From assembly GCA_945862545.1 (NCBI GenBank), contig CAMAYS010000132.1, forward strand, positions 1 through 5,866: a stretch of DNA of 5,866 nt, given 5' to 3'. The position numbers and the translations under genes are program-made. The DNA comes from Casp-actino8 sp945862545. GTDB taxonomy: Bacteria; Actinomycetota; Acidimicrobiia; Acidimicrobiales; Ilumatobacteraceae. This document shows positions 1-4,776 of this stretch, one piece after another (the first letter of the stretch is position 1; every line of letters begins with the position of its first letter). Under the pieces are notes generated by a model, which saw nothing but the letters and a program-made list of their open reading frames with translations, was not told the origin of the DNA and made no database searches.

Positions 1-761
1 GCATTCTCCACTGGGTCCCATGCCCAAACTCCACTCCAACCCAGCACTTCGTAACTCCACCAACTGCCGAGAATGATTCCGACAGTGAGAAATCCCCATG
101 CATACAAAGTCCAGCGTCGTGTCTCAAGTAGCCAACCTTCACCAACCCGACCAGTGATCAGAGCCGCCATGGCAAAAGCGAAGGGAACCGTAAACCCGAC
201 ATAGCCGATGTACAAGATTGGTGGGTGGAACAAAACCAAGATGTGGTTTTGAAGAAGCGGGTTCGGACCTGGTCCATCGCTCACTCCGAGAGGACCCATG
301 GTGAAGGGATTCGCTGGACCAAAAGATAAGAAGAAGAAAAAGAGTCCAACGACGAACATCACAACCATGGCCCACGCCAAGAGTTCGTCACCGGCCCGTC
401 CGCGAAACTTGCGAGCCACGGCTGCAACAAAGGCAGTGAGAACTAAAAGCCACAACAAAATTGAACCCTCAAGAGCGCTCCATAGAGCCGTCACATTGAA
501 GATTGCTGGAGTATCGCGCGAGCCAACTTGTTGGACATACTTCATAGAAAAGTCGCGGGTAATCAACGCCCGTTCCATCATCACAAAGGCCAACAACGCT
601 GCGAAAAAAGCCACATAGGCATAGCGCACAGAAGATTTCAATGCCCGAAGATCGTGTTGACGAATACCCGCAATCGTGACGGCGATACCCGACAAACATG
701 TCAAAAGGCCCAATAAAATCGCTCCACGCCCGAGCGCAGCATTGATACTTACAGCGAGCAT
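1..761 (-). CDS. ccmF: Cytochrome c heme lyase subunit CcmF, N-terminal part (gene runs off the left edge)
   Basis: CcmF is the integral membrane subunit of the System I heme lyase, which takes heme from holo-CcmE and helps attach it to apocytochrome c on the outer face of the membrane. Reading leftward from ATG at 761 gives 253 codons with no stop, so the 3' part (full-length family members are usually about 600-700 residues) is outside the window. Visible family marks are NVTALWSALEGS (residues 89-100), the FHPPILYIGYVGF segment with His179 (178-190), and the start of the WWD heme motif, GSWWSYEVLGW then WAWDPVEN (232-253), which the window edge cuts. Several hydrophobic helices alternate with short loops. 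A Phe-rich stretch (140-147) lies in one helix. The start overlaps the end of ccmE by 13 nt and has an AAGGG ribosome site 6 nt upstream, which supports this ATG. Identification is firm; the C-terminal heme-handling histidines cannot be assessed. Confidence 0.95.
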   Translation of the reverse strand, partial: MLAVSINAALGRGAILLGLLTCLSGIAVTIAGIRQHDLRALKSSVRYAYVAFFAALLAFVMMERALITRDFSMKYVQQVGSRDTPAIFNVTALWSALEGSILLWLLVLTAFVAAVARKFRGRAGDELLAWAMVVMFVVGLFFFFLSFGPANPFTMGPLGVSDGPGPNPLLQNHILVLFHPPILYIGYVGFTVPFAFAMAALITGRVGEGWLLETRRWTLYAWGFLTVGIILGSWWSYEVLGWSGVWAWDPVEN

Positions 762-1267
762 TCCGAACCCTTGTCCGTTTCGCCTGCAATACGATCAGGA
801 TTTTCTGCCTCGTATTCATTTGAATGTTTCACTTCTATGCGGTCTCCGTTAAAAACTCCATCTCGCAAGATTCCATGAACGACGACCGGAATACATTCTT
901 TGAAAATCCCGCCAGGTTCCCCTTCATATACGACTGGCAGTGAGACACCACCAAATGAAATGGAGAATTCTGTTGCGGTTGCGTTGTCGGTCACCGAACC
1001 AACATCAACGATTCCTTGAATGCGCAATCTTCGCCCCGCTTCGCAGCCTTCTCTAGCGCCGATCTCGTCAACGTTGCAGTAGTAATCGATGGCCGAGGTC
1101 AAAAACTTTGTGAGCACCAGCCCTCCTGCGGCGACTACCAAGAGCAGAACAATCATTGCCAACCATGGGCGACGCTGACGCCGCTGACGTGCCGATGGCT
1201 CACGAGGTGAAAGATCTAGCGAGTCGGGCGATGTACCAATGTCATCAGGCGAATCGGATTCGCTCAT
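749..1267 (-). CDS. ccmE: Cytochrome c maturation heme chaperone CcmE
   Basis: CcmE is a membrane-anchored heme chaperone: it binds heme covalently through a histidine, receives it from the CcmABCD complex and hands it to CcmF. The 172-residue protein has an Asp/Ser-rich cytoplasmic N-terminus, an Arg-rich stretch, one membrane helix (about 35-56) and an external beta-barrel domain with RLRIQGIVDVGSV near 80-92. The family heme site appears as KHSNEY, so His148 and Tyr152 form the classical HxxxY pair (His130/Tyr134 in E. coli) rather than the CxxxY variant. Four cysteines stand out: Cys64 and Cys75 just after the helix, Cys125 in FKEC (many homologues have FREG), and Cys170 three residues from the end. 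I chose ATG at 1267 over the in-frame TTG at 1273 because AAGAGG lies 8 nt before the ATG but only 2 nt before the TTG. The start overlaps the ccmD stop as ATGA. Confidence 0.94.
   Translation of the reverse strand: MSESDSPDDIGTSPDSLDLSPREPSARQRRQRRPWLAMIVLLLVVAAGGLVLTKFLTSAIDYYCNVDEIGAREGCEAGRRLRIQGIVDVGSVTDNATATEFSISFGGVSLPVVYEGEPGGIFKECIPVVVHGILRDGVFNGDRIEVKHSNEYEAENPDRIAGETDKGSECSL
768..772 (-). promoter_or_regulatory. Ribosome binding site of ccmF
   Basis: AAGGG on the minus strand, 6 nt before the ATG at 761 and inside the last codons of ccmE. It decides the ccmF start and implies that ccmF translation is coupled to ccmE. Confidence 0.6.
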
Positions 1268-1398
1268 AACCAAGGCCTCTTATCGCGCGGAACATCGCGT
1301 GCTGCCTTGCGTGAGCGATGGAGCACCCCACGGGCATATAGCGCCACACTGGCGAAAGTAACGACATAGCTTGCCACGATGAAACCAAGATCATCCAT
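1264..1398 (-). CDS. ccmD: Small membrane protein CcmD of the heme-loading complex
   Basis: This 44-residue protein fills the space between ccmC and ccmE. CcmD is a small single-helix protein that associates with CcmC and CcmE and is needed for release of holo-CcmE from the CcmABCD complex. Reading from ATG at 1398 gives MDDLGFIVASYVVTF, a hydrophobic helix at about residues 5-21, and then a basic tail (RGVLHRSRKAARDVPRDKRPWL, residues 23-44, split here by description: Arg/Lys-rich, ending in a Trp-Leu pair). One helix plus a basic cytoplasmic tail is the CcmD pattern, although the family is short and poorly conserved. It begins inside the ccmC stop (TGATG) and ends in an ATGA overlap with ccmE. 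A GTAGGT stretch 5 nt before the ATG could be its ribosome site. Position, length and topology all agree, so the call is strong despite the weak sequence signature. Confidence 0.85.
   Translation of the reverse strand: MDDLGFIVASYVVTFASVALYARGVLHRSRKAARDVPRDKRPWL
1276..1281 (-). promoter_or_regulatory. Ribosome binding site of ccmE
   Basis: AAGAGG on the minus strand, 8 nt before the ATG at 1267 and inside the last codons of ccmD. It favours the ATG at 1267 over the in-frame TTG six bases further upstream. Confidence 0.6.
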
Positions 1399-2141
1399 CA
1401 GTGACCTACTCGCGTTGCTTCAGCGCGTCGTTCAGAAAGAGCGTGATCGAGACCACTGTCATCAAGCATGTCTTCAAGCATCAATGATCGCTGGCGATGT
1501 AACACGAGCCAGATGTACATCAAGGTGAACACCACGACACCCAAGAACAGAGTGAACAGCATCAGACCATTCATCTCAACATCGGTGCCACGACCAGCCA
1601 CACTTGCCTCTTGATGAAGCGTGTTCCATAGTTCTACCGAGAAGTGCACGAGCGGTATTTCAAGTACTGCCAACAGTGCTAAGACTGCACTGCGGCGGGC
1701 CCGCTGTTGGTGTGTGCCACCAAGACCGCGCACAGCTAAATACCCGATGTACGTCACAAATAAAAATGCTGTTGTCGTCAGACGGGCGTCCCATGTCCAG
1801 TACGTGCCCCAGGTCAGTCGCCCCCACAAACTGCCGGTGACGAGTGATATCCCCATAAACAAAACACCAACTTCAGCAGATGCCCCAGCGATACGATCCC
1901 ATGTGAGCGAGCGAGTTCGCTTCCACAAATAAGCGGCTGAAGATACTGCGGTCATGACGAAAGCTAAATAAGCCAACCAGGCGCCGGGTACATGGGCATA
2001 CATAATGCGGACTGATTCACCCTGATTCACATCAGCTGGCGAAACAAAAATTCCAAGAATGATGAGGAGTGCAATACCTAAGACAACAAAAAACCCGAGG
2101 CCCTTCGTGAACGGTGTGGAAGTTGCTCGATCGTTGCTCAT
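1398..2141 (-). CDS. ccmC: Heme-handling membrane protein CcmC
   Basis: CcmC presents heme at the outer face of the membrane and is required for its covalent transfer to CcmE. The 247-residue protein has six predicted helices (about 14-33, 53-72, 90-105, 122-138, 151-165, 192-214), the normal family layout and length. The tryptophan-rich WWD motif is clear: GSLWGRLTWGTYWTWDARLT at 103-122. The two histidines expected to ligate heme are His50 in YAHVPGAWLAY and His176 in ELWNTLHQ; their 126-residue spacing is close to that of His60 and His184 in E. coli CcmC. The C-terminus after the last helix is a charged cytoplasmic tail of about 30 residues. The ATG at 2141 has a strong GAGAGGAG site 7 nt upstream, the best ribosome site in the operon. 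The stop overlaps the ccmD start by 1 nt. Confidence 0.97.
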   Translation of the reverse strand: MSNDRATSTPFTKGLGFFVVLGIALLIILGIFVSPADVNQGESVRIMYAHVPGAWLAYLAFVMTAVSSAAYLWKRTRSLTWDRIAGASAEVGVLFMGISLVTGSLWGRLTWGTYWTWDARLTTTAFLFVTYIGYLAVRGLGGTHQQRARRSAVLALLAVLEIPLVHFSVELWNTLHQEASVAGRGTDVEMNGLMLFTLFLGVVVFTLMYIWLVLHRQRSLMLEDMLDDSGLDHALSERRAEATRVGH

Positions 2142-2148
2142 TTATTTG

Positions 2149-2156
2149 CTCCTCTC
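2149..2156 (-). promoter_or_regulatory. Strong ribosome binding site of ccmC
   Basis: GAGAGGAG on the minus strand, 7 nt before the ATG at 2141, in the 15-bp gap after the ccmB stop. It contains the AGGAG core and fixes the ccmC start. It is the only ccm junction here with a gap rather than an overlap. Confidence 0.75.
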
Positions 2157-2873
2157 TCAATCATCAAGCAGTGGCCCAAAGGCAACTGCACCTGACACAC
2201 TGAACAACACGGCGAACACTGCTAGCAAACCCAGCCAAGGCCAGCCTTGACCAGTTGAAACTCCACGGGTGCCAAACGCAGACTCAGTTGCCCGAGTAGC
2301 CCCGATCAACACTGGTGCCACCACCGGCAACAAAAGCAATGGGAGTAACGTTTCCCGACCTTTGGCCCCAGCGGCGAGACCTCCATATAGGGTACCTACG
2401 GCGGCTAAACCACAGGTAGCGGTGAGCCCAGTCGTGACCAAGAGCACGCTCCCCGCCCACGACAATTCGGCTCGATAGAGCACAACCGCAGTGAGAATCA
2501 GCAAGGTTACGAGGACCACGAGTTGCGCCATCAGGGCCATCATCTTGCCAATAAAAATCCCCATCGCAGGTACCCCCGCCGAACGCAGTTGATCAAGCGC
2601 TCCATCGGCTGTCTCGACGGCGAATGAGCGTGAGACCATGATCAAGGTACTGAACATTGCCGCCAGCCACACAAGACCTGGTGCTACTCGTTCAAGAACC
2701 GCGTCGCTATCAAGGGCGAAGGCAAACATCACCATCACGATCAAGGCAAATGGCAGGACTTGATTGAGCAACACTCGGCTGCGCAATTCCACGCGTAGAT
2801 CTTTTGCGGCGATCAATCGCGCCGTACCGATCACTGTTGTACCAGTGAATCGCTGTTGACTGGCGTTACTCAT
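2157..2873 (-). CDS. ccmB: Heme ABC transporter-type membrane subunit CcmB
   Basis: CcmB is the integral membrane partner of the ATPase CcmA in the CcmABCD complex that releases holo-CcmE for further use. The 238-residue product matches the usual family length (about 220). It opens with an amphipathic segment (KDLRVELRSR, 24-33) typical of CcmB, followed by about six hydrophobic helices, roughly 36-54, 67-83, 103-132, 140-165, 175-193 and 213-234. LLPLLLLPVVAPVLIGA at about 176-192 matches the conserved Pro-rich helix of the family. The ATG at 2873 overlaps the ccmA stop by 4 nt (ATGA), and there is no good ribosome site before it, so translation probably depends on coupling to ccmA. The identification rests on context plus these conserved segments; alternative ABC permease families are unlikely. 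Confidence 0.93.
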   Translation of the reverse strand: MSNASQQRFTGTTVIGTARLIAAKDLRVELRSRVLLNQVLPFALIVMVMFAFALDSDAVLERVAPGLVWLAAMFSTLIMVSRSFAVETADGALDQLRSAGVPAMGIFIGKMMALMAQLVVLVTLLILTAVVLYRAELSWAGSVLLVTTGLTATCGLAAVGTLYGGLAAGAKGRETLLPLLLLPVVAPVLIGATRATESAFGTRGVSTGQGWPWLGLLAVFAVLFSVSGAVAFGPLLDD

Positions 2874-3556
2874 AGACCAGCAACTTTGCGAACTTGGCCA
2901 GCAATGACTTCAACTTGACGAGTCGCTAATTTGTTAGCGCGTTCTAGTTCGTGGCTAGCAACGATGACAGTTGCTCCAGCAGTTGCTGCCATCTTCAACA
3001 CAGAATCCAATTCATCGCGACCCGACGCATCAAGACCAGCATGAGGTTCATCAAGCAACCACAGTTCTGCACGACGAGCAACTAAACCAGCAAGTGCCGT
3101 CCGTCGCCGCTGACCTGCCGACAAACGAGATACGGGCAAGTGAGCGAGGCGACCATCAAGGCCCATCCGACTCACCGCTAAGTCAATCTCGCTTTCGCTG
3201 GCACCCACTGTGCGCCCCCAAAAGCGAACATTTTCGGTGACTGTCAGATCACCGTATAAACCATTGCTATGTCCGATCATGCCAACTCGATGACGGACCA
3301 ATTCTCGATCATTCGCCAGATCCACACCGAGTACCCGACCCCGACCGCGCTCAAGGGCCACCAAGCCAGCGCAGAGTCGCAATAAGGTCGTTTTTCCAGC
3401 GCCGTTAGGCCCACTCAGCAAAACAATTTCACCGCGCTGAACGGTCATCGTCACCCCAGCCAATGCGGGAAAAGAACCCAGCACGGCGACAGCATCACAG
3501 AGGTCGACAACTGGATCAAGTGTGGCTGGATCGTGACCGTGTGAGACCGTCGACAT
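2870..3556 (-). CDS. ccmA: Cytochrome c maturation ABC ATPase CcmA
   Basis: CcmA is the cytoplasmic ATPase of the CcmABCD complex; ATP hydrolysis drives release of holo-CcmE. The 228-residue protein is one complete ABC domain: Walker A GPNGAGKTT (49-57), signature LSAGQ (145-149), Walker B LWLLDEP with catalytic Glu170, D-loop AGLDA, and switch His202 in ASHE. The Q-loop region reads GHSNGLYGDLTVTEN (95-109); the GHxxGLY pattern is typical of CcmA, with Ser where many ABC proteins carry Gln. An N-terminal extension of about 18 residues precedes the first strand. It is the first gene of the ccm operon. ATG at 3556 is the earliest possible start, because an in-frame TAG lies four codons further upstream. 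The nearest AGAGG is 14 nt away, too far for a normal ribosome site, so the transcript may be leaderless. Confidence 0.96.
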   Translation of the reverse strand: MSTVSHGHDPATLDPVVDLCDAVAVLGSFPALAGVTMTVQRGEIVLLSGPNGAGKTTLLRLCAGLVALERGRGRVLGVDLANDRELVRHRVGMIGHSNGLYGDLTVTENVRFWGRTVGASESEIDLAVSRMGLDGRLAHLPVSRLSAGQRRRTALAGLVARRAELWLLDEPHAGLDASGRDELDSVLKMAATAGATVIVASHELERANKLATRQVEVIAGQVRKVAGL

Positions 3557-3565
3557 GCACTTGTG

Positions 3566-3571
3566 ACGCTA
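3566..3571 (-). promoter_or_regulatory. Candidate -10 element of the ccm operon
   Basis: TAGCGT on the minus strand fits the loose TANNNT pattern and ends 9 nt before the ccmA ATG, as expected if transcription starts at or next to the start codon. No convincing -35 box was found at 16-18 bp. The motif is short, so chance is a real possibility; the identical hexamer before the decarboxylase gene is mild support. Confidence 0.35.
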
Positions 3572-3620
3572 CCTCTGAACACCTTGACTCACCCGTGGCG
3601 GAACAGGGGTTGCACACAAT

Positions 3621-3644
3621 CACAGGTATTGTTACGAGCCTGTG
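3621..3644. repeat. Inverted repeat over the sortase gene start
   Basis: CACAGG (3621-3626) and CCTGTG (3639-3644) are perfect 6-bp inverted arms with a 12-bp spacer. The pair spans the candidate -10 element and the GTG start of the sortase gene. It could be an operator for a dimeric regulator or a chance match; the arms do not extend further. Confidence 0.35.
3627..3632 (+). promoter_or_regulatory. Candidate -10 element of the sortase gene
   Basis: TATTGT matches TANNNT and ends 9 nt before the GTG at 3642, the same distance as the candidate -10 of ccmA. No Shine-Dalgarno sequence precedes the GTG, so a leaderless transcript is plausible. A -35 box at the usual distance is not evident; TTGACT at 3584-3589 is too far upstream. 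Confidence 0.35.
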
Positions 3645-4748
3645 GGTACTGGAAATGAGATCGATTCAAGCGATTATCTGACGGTCCTTCCGCCCACGAA
3701 CTTGGATCACGCACCCAACGGCCCCGAAGCGCATCCACGACTCCCATTTTGGGAGCGACCGAAGGCAAAAAAAGACCTCCGTTGGTTCATGCAGAATCTG
3801 GGATTCATGCTCATTGGTCTAGGACTACTGATGTTTCTCTTTGTCGGCTACCAACTATGGGGAACAGGCATTCAGGAAGCCCAATCACAAAATAAACTCG
3901 AGAACACATTTAAAGACATGATAAGAGAGATCAGGGTTGAAAAGCCCGTGCAAGGGATTCCGAGCACAACCCGAGAACCGATTTTTGTCAATCGTGGTGA
4001 CGGAGTATTTCTCATTCAGATGCCGACAATCAATGTTGCAAAATATGTTGTGGCCGGAGTTGAAACTGCTGATCTGAAAAAAGGTCCGGGACATTACACA
4101 TCGACACCCCTACCTGGTGAACTGGGAAACTCGGCAATTGCTGGGCATCGCACCACATACGGTGAGCCGTTTCGAGATCTTGATGATTTAGAAATTGGCG
4201 ACCCAATCATCATTACCGATTTATTCAACCGCACTTTCACATATACGGTCACCGCTCAACAGATTGTCAAGCCGAGTGATACTTGGGTGACTGCCACCAC
4301 TGATCCGAACAAAGCGATACTCACCTTGACCACATGTGATCCTGAGTTTTCAGCGAATCGGCGATTAATCATTTCGGCTGAGATGGATCTCAAGAGCAGC
4401 GAAATCGCAGCGTCCCCCGCAGTCACATATACGCGATCATCACCTGCCGAACCCAGCATCAACAATCCATCTCCAACCACCGAACCGGCCATCAACAATC
4501 GACCCCCTGAGTCAACCTTTGAACAAGATGGTGACACTCTCAGTCAAGGTTGGTTCAGCGATCTCTCAGCGATTCCGCACACCGCAATGTGGAGCCTTGC
4601 GGAGTTACTGATTCTCTGTGGTGCTTGGCAGGTTGCCAAGAAGTTCCGCAATCGACTCATCGGCGTAGCCGTTGGCTTTGCTCCATTTTTTGTGGTGTTG
4701 TATTTCGTCTTCGAAAATATCAATCGGCTGTTACCACCCAACTTGTAA
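3642..4748 (+). CDS. Class E-type sortase with two extra C-terminal membrane helices
   Basis: Sortases are membrane transpeptidases that cut a sorting motif in secreted proteins and join them to the cell wall or to pilin subunits. In this 368-residue protein the catalytic residues are His169 in IAGHRTTYGEPF, Cys232 in LTLTTCDP, and Arg241 in SANRRLII; the flanking LPGELGNSAIAGHR block is typical of actinobacterial class E. Order: cytoplasmic N-terminus of about 50 residues, membrane helix 54-72, catalytic domain about 112-250, linker rich in Pro, Ser, Thr and Asn (258-295), and helices at about 314-331 and 338-357. The basic KKFRNR turn between the last two helices fits a cytoplasmic loop, putting the short C-terminus outside. 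Many class E enzymes have only the N-terminal anchor. GTG at 3642 is the first start after an in-frame TGA; it lacks a ribosome site, and an alternative TTG lies at 3702. No sortase substrate or LPXTG-like protein is in the window, so its target is unknown. Confidence 0.9.
   Translation: MGTGNEIDSSDYLTVLPPTNLDHAPNGPEAHPRLPFWERPKAKKDLRWFMQNLGFMLIGLGLLMFLFVGYQLWGTGIQEAQSQNKLENTFKDMIREIRVEKPVQGIPSTTREPIFVNRGDGVFLIQMPTINVAKYVVAGVETADLKKGPGHYTSTPLPGELGNSAIAGHRTTYGEPFRDLDDLEIGDPIIITDLFNRTFTYTVTAQQIVKPSDTWVTATTDPNKAILTLTTCDPEFSANRRLIISAEMDLKSSEIAASPAVTYTRSSPAEPSINNPSPTTEPAINNRPPESTFEQDGDTLSQGWFSDLSAIPHTAMWSLAELLILCGAWQVAKKFRNRLIGVAVGFAPFFVVLYFVFENINRLLPPNL
4446..4500 (+). repeat. Tandem 33-nt repeat in the sortase linker
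   Basis: Two copies of a 22-nt block (4446-4467 and 4479-4500) match at 18 of 22 bases with a 33-nt period, encoding EPSINN (270-275) and EPAINN (281-286). The period is a whole number of codons (11), so the frame is kept. The repeat lies in the Pro/Thr/Asn-rich spacer between the catalytic domain and the C-terminal helices. Confidence 0.7.
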
Positions 4749-4776
4749 AAAAGTACTCATCGTATGTATGCACTCA
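4749..4776. other. 28-bp convergent spacer between sortase and hydrolase stops
   Basis: The stop codons of two convergent genes are 28 bp apart. The spacer is AT rich and starts with an A run, but I see no GC-rich hairpin followed by a T run on either strand. If the genes have intrinsic terminators they would have to lie within the opposing coding sequence. Confidence 0.6.

Larger units (their letters stand above)
3557..3641. promoter_or_regulatory. Divergent promoter region between the ccm operon and the sortase gene
   Basis: These 85 bp are the only non-coding DNA upstream of both ccmA and the sortase gene, so at least one promoter for each must be here or in the opposing gene. It holds the two candidate -10 elements listed separately, an inverted repeat at its right end, and a stretch at 3610-3623 resembling a degenerate CRP/FNR-type half-site pair (TTGCA, four bases, ATCAC). 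None is strong alone. Confidence 0.5.

Noticed and set aside
321..344. Purine-rich run of A and G on the plus strand
   Set aside because: It is the complement of Phe, Leu and Ser codons in a ccmF membrane helix (residues about 140-147), so no separate function is needed.
298..618. Open frame of 106 codons on the plus strand, Lys- and Ser-rich
   Set aside because: It lies wholly antisense to ccmF, whose translation matches a known family throughout. Its composition is a by-product of the hydrophobic codons on the other strand.
469..819. Open frame of 116 codons on the minus strand spanning the ccmE/ccmF junction
   Set aside because: It overlaps two well-supported genes in another frame and shows no recognisable domain.
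1268..1273. TTG at 1273 as the ccmE start
   Set aside because: The AAGAGG site is only 2 nt from this TTG but 8 nt from the ATG at 1267, and the ATG gives the usual ATGA overlap with ccmD.
3584..3589. TTGACT as a -35 box for the sortase gene
   Set aside because: The nearest TANNNT downstream (3627) is 37 bp away, far from the usual 16-18 bp, and nothing resembling a -10 lies at the right distance.
4755..4775. Possible terminator hairpin between the sortase and hydrolase genes
   Set aside because: CATCGTATG pairs over only three bases at its ends, is not GC rich, and is not followed by a T run.
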